Below, in pieces: positions 1 to 7,283 of a stretch of 15,224 nt of DNA (the first letter of the stretch is position 1; the number at the start of each line of letters is the position of its first letter). The stretch lies in the NCBI GenBank assembly GCA_900545665.1, contig UQZU01000041.1, forward strand, positions 1 through 15,224. The letters are read 5' to 3'. Both the position numbers and the translations under genes were made by a program. Under the pieces are notes generated by a model. The model saw only the letters and a list, made by a program, of their open reading frames with translations, did not search any database and was not told the DNA's origin. This DNA is from an uncultured Collinsella sp. (GTDB lineage: Bacteria; Actinomycetota; Coriobacteriia; Coriobacteriales; Coriobacteriaceae).

Positions 1-5
1 ACGCG

Positions 6-49
6 CATAAAGAAAGCCTCCCATTTCTCATGTCCAAGAAATGGGAGGC
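6..49 (-). terminator. Rho-independent terminator of the accessory minus-strand unit
   Basis: The sequence shows a perfect 13-bp stem, gcctcccatttct (16-28) pairing with agaaatgggaggc (37-49), around an 8-nt loop. Read on the minus strand the stem is followed at once by TTTCTTTATG, the U-rich tail expected of an intrinsic terminator. No comparable tail follows it on the plus strand. It lies downstream of the exporter gene and the degenerate sequence after it, so it most likely ends that transcription unit. Confidence 0.75.
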
Positions 50-149
50 AGTTCAAAGTGATCGGACGGGCTTCTCTATTTAACCCGGGCCGCCACCCAT
101 AGCGGCTTTCCAAGCGTATTCTCAGTGCAAAGCAATCGTCAGTTTAATC

Positions 150-608
150 CTATGCGCTGATACCGCATTTCATTTGTTCGGCTCGAATTCTACGGCCTGG
201 CAACCCTCGCACTCTCCGGCAAATGGATTGAACGCGAAGGCAGAGATGATGTGTGCGTGGACATCGAGGCTGCTGTAGGCAACATACTGGGACATGGACC
301 CCCGCTGCGCGTGGTATGCGGCCCGGCATATTCATTGCCGTCCAACCCCGTGTAGTTGCAGCAAAGGGTGGAACCTCAATGCTCAGCTCATGTTGTCCGT
401 GGGACACGAGAATCGTAAGTACACTTTGGTGCGATTCTCACGCTGATACTGAGCCACCTGGAATAAGATACGTCGCGACAACACTTCGCTTCACCTCTGT
501 CTCGACAAGATGACGTAGACTAAAGTTTCCTTTAGTAAGAGAACGAGAACTATATCTGAAAGCGTTGCGATGGCGTGAAGGCACCGAGTCCGAACCGCCT
601 GAATGCTA
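150..608 (-). pseudogene. Degenerate coding remnant downstream of the ABC exporter
   Basis: No intact gene is present, but protein-like composition appears on the minus strand and moves between frames. One frame is open from 605 to 150 except for a single TGA at 438-440, and reads VVATYLIPGGSVSA, stop, ESHQSVLTILVSHGQHELSI. From about 380 onward that frame turns Arg/Pro-rich and noise-like, while a second frame gives LDGNEYAGPHTTR. A third gives a 41-codon ATG-initiated stretch (295-170) that starts MSQYVAYSSLDVHAHI and ends CEGCQAVEFEPNK. I read this as one gene with a nonsense mutation and at least two frameshifts, lying between the exporter and the terminator at 6-49. The family is not recognisable. 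The 41-codon stretch could instead be a separate small gene, but its ribosome binding site is weak (GCGGGGG close to the ATG). Confidence 0.35.
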
Positions 609-666
609 CGTGCATCTGCATCGCCTTTTTGTTATCTCTGCCAGTTGGGTAGCACTACACTTGTCA

Positions 667-2319
667 TCATTTACCCTGGTACATGCTGCCTAAATCCACT
701 ACCCCTTCTACCGCGCCGACCATCTCGTCATCGTGAGAGACAACGATGATCAGCTGGCTTTGCTTGTTGCGCTTAACATAGGCCGCAAGCTCGGCGCGGC
801 TTACAGCGTCTAACCCAGTCGTGGGCTCGTCGAGTACCAAAACTGACGACTTGCGTGAAATCGCCGACCATAAGTACACTCGGCGCAGCTCACCGCCCGA
901 AAGCGCGGAGCAACGTTTCCCGAGCAACTCCTTCACGCTGTTTTCCAGCGAAAGTAGGCCATCTACACCCCGGTGATAGGAAGAAAAGGGCGTGTCGAAA
1001 TACTCTAACAGCTCTTTCACCGTTTCGTCCGGCGCGAAGCACGACTGTGGGCAGCACGATATCTCTCTCGCACGTATGTAATCCAAGTCGCATTCTTCGA
1101 TTGGCACGCCGTTGTATTTTACTTTGCCTTTCGATGAGTATAGCCCGAGCATCAAGTAAAGAAGTGACGTCTTGCCTCTTCCGTTTTCCCCAACTATGCA
1201 ATATGTACCAGGACCGGAAAACTTGAAAGAAAACCCGCCGAGGACCTCTCGGACAGATCCGTCTGGAAGGGCAACCGAGAATTCCAAATCAGATACCGAA
1301 ATGTCATTTATTTCATCGAGTTTAGCTAAATCGGTCCGATTCCACCCCGATCTCTCCTTTTCTCTCGTCGCGATAGCCGTCCTATCCCATGATGCTTTGG
1401 CATCTTGATAGGATTTGAACAATGACATCATACTTTTCAAAGTCTTAAAGAGAACCGCGAAGTATGTACCGATGATAGTGTACTCGCCTATTGACATAGT
1501 TCCGTTAATGATTCGTACTCCGGAAACAACAAGTATCACCGCTTGAAACAACGCTGCGAAAAGACCATCGAGCGATGTCAGAGAATATGATAGCTTTCCG
1601 GAGCGCAAAACTTTGGGAAAATAGCTCTTAAACCCAGCGTCGAGCGCTTGTTCGCTCTTGCCGTACGAAGATGCCAGTTGAATGTTGAGAATCTGATTAA
1701 GCTGCGATGCAATTGCGGCGTAAAAGGCGCTGTCCGCCTCTTTCTTCTCATACGTGACCCTATACAAAAGTTTCCTCAACCCAGTAATTACACAGAAATA
1801 CACGATGAGGAGAATGATGGAAAACACCGCGAGAGTTGAATCAATTGACCATATGATAAGCAATACGATGGGAATAGCTACAATGGACAGCGGCGCACTG
1901 ATGAAATTCGCCAAAACGAAGGATGAGACCACGCTGGAGTCGGAAATAATCCGTTGCGTTGTATAGGCTGGATCGATGGTCCGACTCACCAAGTAATCGT
2001 CTCTTTCAAAACGCAAGACGGCCTCCCTGAGAAGATCAAAGGAAAGTCTCGTGCTTATGCGAATGGAAAGTGTTCCTGCAAAATAAGTAAAGAGGGTGGA
2101 GAAAACTCCTATTGACGCAACCAGGAGTGCGAAGAGTGCGGCGTCTCTTTCGCTGCGGTTACCGAGAAGAAAATCTAAAAATTTTCCGTTCACGTATGGC
2201 ATGGCATAGGAGAGAGCGGTTCCAATCACCGTGATAGCAATGAAGACGAAAGCCCCTTTTGCTCTGATGAACCTCGAGAGAACGCATCGAATCAAGGAAG
2301 GCCCCAATCTACCCGCCAC
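667..2319 (-). CDS. ABC exporter, fused six-helix membrane domain and ATPase domain
   Basis: This is a 550-residue half-size ABC transporter of the type I exporter fold. It would work as a homodimer in the membrane, pumping a peptide, lipid or drug outward with ATP. Hydrophobic segments lie near residues 22-43, 60-83, 133-157, 160-178, 252-272 and 280-296. The nucleotide-binding domain (about 340-550) has Walker A GENGRGKTS (377-385), a Q-loop Gln at 425, signature LSGGE (473-477), Walker B LVLDEPT (494-500) and switch His529 in SHDDE. All catalytic positions are intact. The call uses a GTG start at 2319; no good Shine-Dalgarno sequence precedes it, so a start a few codons away is possible. 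No N-terminal C39 peptidase domain is present. Base composition is much lower in GC than in the genes after 3584, which suggests acquired DNA. The upstream methyltransferase remnant and downstream remnant are both broken, so the original substrate may no longer be made. The substrate cannot be told from sequence. Confidence 0.88.
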   Translation of the reverse strand: MAGRLGPSLIRCVLSRFIRAKGAFVFIAITVIGTALSYAMPYVNGKFLDFLLGNRSERDAALFALLVASIGVFSTLFTYFAGTLSIRISTRLSFDLLREAVLRFERDDYLVSRTIDPAYTTQRIISDSSVVSSFVLANFISAPLSIVAIPIVLLIIWSIDSTLAVFSIILLIVYFCVITGLRKLLYRVTYEKKEADSAFYAAIASQLNQILNIQLASSYGKSEQALDAGFKSYFPKVLRSGKLSYSLTSLDGLFAALFQAVILVVSGVRIINGTMSIGEYTIIGTYFAVLFKTLKSMMSLFKSYQDAKASWDRTAIATREKERSGWNRTDLAKLDEINDISVSDLEFSVALPDGSVREVLGGFSFKFSGPGTYCIVGENGRGKTSLLYLMLGLYSSKGKVKYNGVPIEECDLDYIRAREISCCPQSCFAPDETVKELLEYFDTPFSSYHRGVDGLLSLENSVKELLGKRCSALSGGELRRVYLWSAISRKSSVLVLDEPTTGLDAVSRAELAAYVKRNKQSQLIIVVSHDDEMVGAVEGVVDLGSMYQGK

Positions 2320-2464
2320 AAAACATCAATCACTGATACCTTACACCTCAACACAACAGGAGCGAAGATTTGCCAATGAGACTGCTTTAAGATTGCCTTG
2401 GGCCAATACGGTCTCAAGCTCTTCCTACAAGAGAGTCGGAATCGGACATCTCCTCCGACGAATC

Positions 2465-2510
2465 TGGCAATCGGGCGATTGAAATATCTTTTTCAACCGC
2501 CCGATTGCCA
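2465..2510. repeat. 20-bp inverted repeat with 6-nt loop in exporter upstream region
   Basis: The left arm tggcaatcgggcgattgaaa (2465-2484) and right arm tttcaaccgcccgattgcca (2491-2510) pair over 20 positions with one mismatch, which becomes a G-U pair in a minus-strand transcript. The loop is tatctt. Neither strand has a U-run after the hairpin, so it is not a classical intrinsic terminator. It lies about 145 bases upstream of the exporter start and about 90 bases downstream of the methyltransferase remnant. Its role might be mRNA processing, attenuation, a rho-linked stop or a small mobile-element end. Confidence 0.6.
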
Positions 2511-2597
2511 CAATAGATTGGAGCGTCCGCCCGCAAACGACCTCGTTTTACACCCACCAAATCCTTTGCCTTTTGTCGCCTAGGCTAGAAAAATCGC

Positions 2598-3346
2598 TCA
2601 TAATAACGCAACCAGCCTGCTCGCTTGAAGAAACCTAAGCCCGTAATGTAGATGTGCAAACTTCCGGACGCCTTGCGCGGCATAGCGCGTATAAACTTCG
2701 TCAACCGCCTCAGAAATACCTGAGTATCGCGCCAGGGCAAAAGCATACGACGTCGCCGCCATACCCCGCACCCATTCGGAACGCGGACTAATTGAATAGC
2801 TGCACAGTATCATCATACATGCATCTAGACCTGATTCCCCAAGTAGCCGACGTATTGATGCGAGCATCGTGGGTCGCCCCTACGCCATCGTCGTCACCCC
2901 TATTAGCAGTATTTAGTGTTTTCCTCTAAATGCGTATCGCCACCCTTAAGAATATGAAGTGTTATATCCAGACCCGATTGTCCCCCATCCCCAACGAAGG
3001 GATAAGGAATCTCATCCGGAATCGGCAGTAACGGAGGATTCACAACGACAAGCGAAAAACATGAGTCATCTCACAGAGGGGAGTAAAAGCTCCCCTCAAG
3101 CACCCTAGTTTCGTCATCCAAAGAGTTGATGGCAGTGTTCTTCTTACAAAGGTCGACAACAAAAGGGTTGATTTCTACAGATGTTACATCCATGCCACAG
3201 TTGGTAAGTATCAGGCCCTGTATTCTGGGGCCAGAACACAAATCGAGAGCCTTCCGTGCGCTCTGCGGTGTAAGGCGCCAATCTCAGCAAATCTGTCCCA
3301 CAATACTGCGCTGAAGAACAAGACGGAACCCCTGAGCCAAACTCCC
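2598..3346 (-). pseudogene. Broken SAM-dependent methyltransferase gene
   Basis: Conceptual translation of the minus strand gives an ordered class I (Rossmann) methyltransferase. Motif I is ALDLCSGPRIQGL and the acidic end of strand 2 is VEINP. Motif IV NPPLLPIPDEIPYPF is followed by DGGQSGLDITLHILKG, resembling the DGG-x-GLD stretch of small-domain methyltransferases related to glutamine-N5 and rRNA/tRNA enzymes. The C-terminal part is the open frame from ATG 2867 to 2598, beginning MLASIRRLLGESGLDACMMI. Lesions are TGA at 3284-3286 and 3071-3073 in one frame, a one-base loss near 2906-2911 (AAA TAC TGC for an expected AAA TAC CTG), then TAG at 2880-2882 in the shifted frame. Restoring these gives a continuous protein of about 250 residues. 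The N-terminus beyond 3346 is blurred by another TAG (3347-3349). The enzyme is inactive as a single polypeptide. It lies upstream of the exporter on the same strand, as a tailoring gene in a peptide or metabolite cluster would. The substrate is unknown. Confidence 0.72.
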
Positions 3347-3531
3347 CTATACCTTTTTAAGGCTAAGACAGGCAAGTTCACGCACCCGGCATATTCCAGA
3401 ATAACATCCTATTGTTTTAGATGCTCTACAAGCATGAACAGCCGCGAATCGGAAAGATCTTCTAGTTTCGCCCCGACTGACCGCCAAGGGCCAAAATGGC
3501 CTCTCCATCCCCAGGCGACCGGCTCTGGCGC

Positions 3532-3582
3532 GCAGAGAAGTGCCCCCAAGTGCCGGCAGAAAAGGAACGCCCCTAACTGCCG
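3532..3582. repeat. Two-unit degenerate tandem repeat, REP-like
   Basis: Two adjacent copies of a related unit lie just beyond the FHA gene stop codon. The first is GCAGAGAAGTG(C)5AAGTGCCG (3532-3555). The second starts GCAGAAAAGGAACGCCCC and ends TAACTGCCG (3556-3582). CTGCCGG and CCGGCAG within the pair can form a 7-bp stem, and TGCCGGCA at the junction is palindromic. The position, between the core operon and the lower-GC accessory region, fits a dispersed intergenic repeat, but copy number elsewhere in the genome cannot be judged here. Confidence 0.45.
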
Positions 3583-3583
3583 G

Positions 3584-4522
3584 CTAGAGGGCACCGAAGA
3601 GAATGGCGTAGGTAGTGGATTCGCCGAGCTTGAGCTCGTCGCCGGGATTGAGCTGGGCGGAACGGCCGGGCTCGACCTGAATGCAAACGCGCGTGGCCCC
3701 GTTTACCACCACGGTTCCGTTGGTGGACGACAAGTCCTCGACGTGCCAGATTTTTTGAGCATCGCACCAGATATGGGCATGGCGGGCCGAGACATCGTCG
3801 CCGACGTCGGTAATATCGCCCTCACCAGTGGCCAGCGCGCCAATCTCAACACCCTGCTCACTCGGCTGAATCCAGCGCGGGGCGCTCACGACAAAACTGT
3901 TTTGCACGCGCAGCAAGCCCAAGGGGTGCGCCGGGGCGGGTTCGCGTTCGCCCGCGGTCATCGACATGCCAAGCGAGCGCGGCGTGGAGGTGCCTCCGCC
4001 ACAGGTCGCGTGCGCGTAGTCGATGGCATAGTTCACCGAGGACCGCACATCCGCCGAACAGCCGACGGCGACAAACAGCACCAGCACGGCCTCGGCGCGC
4101 TCGGCAGGCATGAGTTCTGCCGCCTGGGACAGGCGATCGAGCGCGTTGCGATAGAGATTCGTGTCCTGGTGGCACTCTTCGAGCGCGCGTACCATCGGTT
4201 CACCTGCAGGACCGCACACCATATTGATCACTGCCGTGGAGTCCATGGGATTTCGCTGGCGCAGGGCCAGTTGCGACATAATACGCGCAGCCGAGGTACC
4301 GTATTCGGCAAAGTAGCGCTGCTGAAGCGTGCCGACCGGCGCGCGAACGATAAAGCGGGAAACCCAAGAGCGATCGGCGGCTCGGCTCTGCGGGCTGCGG
4401 CCGTCGGCGAGCGGACGGGACGAAAGCACAAAGCCGCACAGCTCGATATGGCTCAGATGCGCCGCGCGCTTAAAGATGTCAAACATGGCCCCGCATGGGG
4501 TGAGCTCAACTTGAGATGCCAT
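3584..4522 (-). CDS. FHA-domain protein with uncharacterised N-terminal region
   Basis: This 312-residue protein ends in a forkhead-associated domain (about 219-310), which binds phosphothreonine peptides. Visible hallmarks are the SARHAHIW core (245-252), then EDLSSTNGT (262-270), with Asn268-Gly269 matching the conserved NG, and a closing strand GDELKLGESTTYAILFG. The N-terminal 200 residues are a soluble alpha/beta region I do not recognise; there is no signal peptide or membrane helix. GGAGG lies 8 nt before the ATG, inside the end of the kinase gene, and only 3 nt separate the kinase stop from this start, so the two are almost certainly co-translated. It is probably the phospho-dependent reader or substrate of the adjacent kinase in the cytoplasm. 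The function of the N-terminal region is unknown. This is the last gene of the three-gene operon. Confidence 0.88.
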   Translation of the reverse strand: MASQVELTPCGAMFDIFKRAAHLSHIELCGFVLSSRPLADGRSPQSRAADRSWVSRFIVRAPVGTLQQRYFAEYGTSAARIMSQLALRQRNPMDSTAVINMVCGPAGEPMVRALEECHQDTNLYRNALDRLSQAAELMPAERAEAVLVLFVAVGCSADVRSSVNYAIDYAHATCGGGTSTPRSLGMSMTAGEREPAPAHPLGLLRVQNSFVVSAPRWIQPSEQGVEIGALATGEGDITDVGDDVSARHAHIWCDAQKIWHVEDLSSTNGTVVVNGATRVCIQVEPGRSAQLNPGDELKLGESTTYAILFGAL

Positions 4523-4525
4523 GAC

Positions 4526-6370
4526 CTAGGCCTCCTTGGTCGTAGAAATAGAATCGGACGATACTTCGACAGGTCCGCCAAAAGTACGGGCAGCTGCGGC
4601 TCCACCGGCAAGCGGAGTCGCCATCTGGGCTTTTGTGCGTCGCGGTGCCGAAACGGGAAGTTCAAAGGCAAAGCCCATCGCAAGCAAAAACCACGTAAGC
4701 GTATAGGTTGCAACCAGAGCGGCAACAAGGCCGCCCATCACGGCGCGTTGGGAAAATACGCTACATGCAGCCACAACCAACACCGGAACCTCGCAGGCAG
4801 AAAGCGCAAGCACACCCTGCAGGAACCCCGAGCGCCGATTGCGCGCAAATGCCCCCGTGACAACGCCGGCTATGCCTGGCAGTGCCAACGCCAGTGCGGC
4901 AATAATACCCGGTAGCGACCCAGACCACACGAGCGATCCCAAAGTCGCCGTCACGCGGGCGCCCGACGCCAGCAGCGCGGCCGAAACCACGACCACAGCC
5001 CAAACCACGCTGCAAACGACCGCCGCACCAATCATCGCCGTGCGACGAACCGCGCGGCCGGACGCATCCATGGGGCACGGCGTGAGCGGCTCGCCGCGGA
5101 GCGAACGACCGACATTTTGCGCATAGTGGTCACAAAACGCCGAGAGCGCCGCCTCGACCGCCGCCGGCTCGGGACGATCTTTTTGATGGCTGGACAGACA
5201 GGCCATCACCACGTCGAACAGCTGGGCATCGACAAACGCCAGCGCATCGCGTAGCTCTTCGGAATCCGGCTCAAGCCCTAGCTGCTGGGCCTGCTCGGCC
5301 GCGGCGAGCGCCACATCGGGCTCACGACGAAGCAGCTGAGTCAAATCACAACCGGGCGCATGGGCACCAATGGGATAGTCGGGCCGCGTGTCCATCTTGA
5401 GACGGTAGGGGCTCGCGATGTCGCGCGTCTTTTTGCGCGAACCCGAGGTGCCCGAAGTGCTCGGCGCGGCTTCGTATGGCGCGACGCCGGCAATGAGCTC
5501 GTAAACCGTGCTTGCCGCGGCATAGACGTCAATCGCCGGCGACATACGCAAAGCGCGCAGGTCGGGAATATCGTCGGTGAGCATCTCGGGCGGGGCGTAG
5601 GCCACCGTCGCACGGCGCAACGTGGCATAGCGCTCGGTAAACGACGCCTTGCCGCCGGTGCCGGCCACCGCAGAGGCGGGCTCGAGCGCCAGCGACGAGC
5701 CAAAGTCGATCAAGCACAGGTCGAAGGTGCCTTCGGCAAGCTGTCGGTCGAGCGGCAGGCGCGCCGTGCGCACCATAATATTAGCGGGCGAGATATCGCG
5801 ATGGACGAACCCCTCGCCTACCAAGCTCATGCGGCAGAGCAGATCGAACAGGTCGCGACCCAGACGCGCCGCCACGAGCGGCGACAGACGCCCGGCATCG
5901 TCCACGGCAAGGCGCGGGCGCAGGCGAGCGAGCGTCTCGCCCTCGACCCACTCCATGACAATCGCGGGCACGCCGTCAACCTCGCCCCACCCGTATAAGC
6001 GGGGAAAGCCCTTAAGGCCCGAAAGGGCACGATGACATTCATATTCCTCGCGAAACGCCGCCTTGAACTTGGTGACCAGCGCTTCGTGGGCGACATCGTC
6101 ATCAAATTCGTCGCGCGCTGGCAAGATGAGCTGCTTGAGCGCCACGGCCTCGCCCTGCGCGTTGACGGCACGCGTCACACGGCCGATACCGCCGCGGCGC
6201 ATAGTGGCATCGTCGGCAAACAGCATCGTAAAACGGCGCAGGTAGGCGGGAAGCTCGTCCGTGCCCAGGGCGACGGCCGGCTCAAACCCGTCGACGCGTG
6301 CCAGGCGCAGGCCGACCATGGGATCACGCTTGAGCGACTGGGCCGCCGTAGAAGCGAGGTCGTTCGTCAT
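4526..6370 (-). CDS. Membrane Ser/Thr protein kinase, HRDISPAN type
   Basis: This 614-residue eukaryote-like kinase has an N-terminal catalytic domain (about 45-415). It carries a glycine loop GGIGRV (60-65), catalytic Lys79 in VALKQL, a hinge near MEWVEGE, catalytic loop HRDISPANIM (190-199, Asp192 and Asn197), DFG (222-224) and YAPPEM in place of the APE motif (258-263). The usual Lys two residues after the catalytic Asp is Ser194, a variant seen in a subset of bacterial kinases; the remaining core residues suggest activity. Residues 440-570 contain about four hydrophobic segments (near 446-468, 478-506, 518-538 and 545-568), so the kinase is held in the membrane by its C-terminal half. No extracellular PASTA repeats are present. 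The ATG overlaps the stop of the upstream gene by 4 nt and the FHA gene follows after 3 nt, so all three should be expressed together. Substrates are unknown; the FHA protein is the obvious candidate. Confidence 0.9.
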   Translation of the reverse strand: MTNDLASTAAQSLKRDPMVGLRLARVDGFEPAVALGTDELPAYLRRFTMLFADDATMRRGGIGRVTRAVNAQGEAVALKQLILPARDEFDDDVAHEALVTKFKAAFREEYECHRALSGLKGFPRLYGWGEVDGVPAIVMEWVEGETLARLRPRLAVDDAGRLSPLVAARLGRDLFDLLCRMSLVGEGFVHRDISPANIMVRTARLPLDRQLAEGTFDLCLIDFGSSLALEPASAVAGTGGKASFTERYATLRRATVAYAPPEMLTDDIPDLRALRMSPAIDVYAAASTVYELIAGVAPYEAAPSTSGTSGSRKKTRDIASPYRLKMDTRPDYPIGAHAPGCDLTQLLRREPDVALAAAEQAQQLGLEPDSEELRDALAFVDAQLFDVVMACLSSHQKDRPEPAAVEAALSAFCDHYAQNVGRSLRGEPLTPCPMDASGRAVRRTAMIGAAVVCSVVWAVVVVSAALLASGARVTATLGSLVWSGSLPGIIAALALALPGIAGVVTGAFARNRRSGFLQGVLALSACEVPVLVVAACSVFSQRAVMGGLVAALVATYTLTWFLLAMGFAFELPVSAPRRTKAQMATPLAGGAAAARTFGGPVEVSSDSISTTKEA

Positions 6371-7272
6371 AGGGCGATCGCCGCCACATTGGTGTTGAAG
6401 TTGTTGAGCGCGACGTCGTCATCGCCGTAATGTCCCACCCATTGACACAGGTTGGTGTAGCAGCCCCACAGATTGGCATACTGCCGATACCACTTTGACC
6501 GGGGCGAGAATGTCTGACGACCGAACTCGGCACGGATAGCAAACATGTCATTCGCCAGGGTGTCGCACAGTCCGGTATCGCCCGTGGCGTTATAGGTCGA
6601 CACCACGCTATTGGCGCGGGCGATATAGCCATCGAGCATGTTGTATTTGGTCACGAGCCAACTGTGGATACTCTCTTCTTCAGCAGCGGAAAGGCCACCG
6701 GAGTTTGCATCGTTGTCAGTGTTGCCGCCCGTCGAGCCGCCGTTTCCAGACCCTCCGGTAGAGGAACCCGACCCAGAGCCGCCGCCCGAACTCGATGAAT
6801 CCGAGCCGGAGCCAGAAGTATCCGAGCTACCGGGCTTTCCGGACTGCTGGGCGTCCTGCTCCTTCTGCTGCTCGACCTTATTCACCGTTGCCGCCACGCT
6901 ATTGTTGGACAACCGATCGATGATCTTGGTGTTGGTGAGCACGATGGTTTTGCCATTGGCAAGCGTGACTTCGTTGTCCGGGGCCTCGGCGCCGTCCGCA
7001 TCGTCGGTGCCAAACACAATATGCGCGACCACACTTGCCCAAGCATATCCAGTCGTAGTACCCAGATCACTTTTGACCTCATGCCCCACGCGCGGTTCGC
7101 GTGCGGCATGCGCCTGCATCATGGACGGCACGGTCATGCCATAGGCAGAAACGCCAGCTATGACCAGCACCAGCGAGCACGATAGCAGTGCGTACGCCCG
7201 CGGCGCCAAGCCCAGTCGGCGTCGCATGCGCACCGCGGCGCCGCGCTTTGTCTGAGTGCCACCGGGCCGCAT
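6367..7272 (-). CDS. Membrane-anchored extracellular protein with Ser/Gly-rich linker
   Basis: This is a 301-residue protein if started at the ATG at 7272, which is preceded by a strong GGAGGAG 5 nt upstream. The frame is open further up, but that part crosses the hairpin at 7295-7312 and has no comparable ribosome site. Residues 1-25 are Arg/Lys-rich and cytoplasmic, 26-46 form a membrane helix or uncleaved signal, and 47-143 are a polar domain. Residues 144-194 are almost only Ser, Gly, Asp, Asn and Thr. Residues 196-301 form a Trp/Tyr-containing, probably helical domain with Cys at 236, 271 and 276. The linker and topology suggest an exposed domain held away from the membrane. No known family is recognised. 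It opens the operon with the kinase (4-nt overlap) and the FHA protein, so it may be the sensor, ligand or cell-wall partner of the kinase; that role is inferred from context only. Confidence 0.8.
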   Translation of the reverse strand: MRPGGTQTKRGAAVRMRRRLGLAPRAYALLSCSLVLVIAGVSAYGMTVPSMMQAHAAREPRVGHEVKSDLGTTTGYAWASVVAHIVFGTDDADGAEAPDNEVTLANGKTIVLTNTKIIDRLSNNSVAATVNKVEQQKEQDAQQSGKPGSSDTSGSGSDSSSSGGGSGSGSSTGGSGNGGSTGGNTDNDANSGGLSAAEEESIHSWLVTKYNMLDGYIARANSVVSTYNATGDTGLCDTLANDMFAIRAEFGRQTFSPRSKWYRQYANLWGCYTNLCQWVGHYGDDDVALNNFNTNVAAIAL

Positions 7273-7283
7273 GCGTTCTCCTC

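Noticed and set aside
550..621. 23-codon ORF (MQMHVAFRRFGLG...) directly downstream of the exporter as a peptide precursor
   Set aside because: No convincing ribosome site, very short, and it lies in a region where all frames are decayed. There is no positive evidence for expression.
3076..3097. 8-bp hairpin GAGGGGAG/CTCCCCTC as a terminator
   Set aside because: It lies inside the methyltransferase coding remnant next to the TGA at 3071 and has no adjacent U-tract on either strand. It is probably incidental coding sequence.
3071..3286. TGA recoding (selenocysteine or alternative code) in the methyltransferase frame
   Set aside because: A TAG and a frameshift also break the gene, no catalytic Cys is expected at these positions, and nearby genes such as dnaX and both kinases use the standard code without internal TGA. 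Decay explains it better.
3434..4915. Long plus-strand open frame of 493 codons antisense to the FHA and kinase genes
   Set aside because: Its product is His/Arg/Gly-rich with no recognisable domain, and the opposite strand encodes clear FHA and kinase domains. It is a shadow of GC-rich codon bias.
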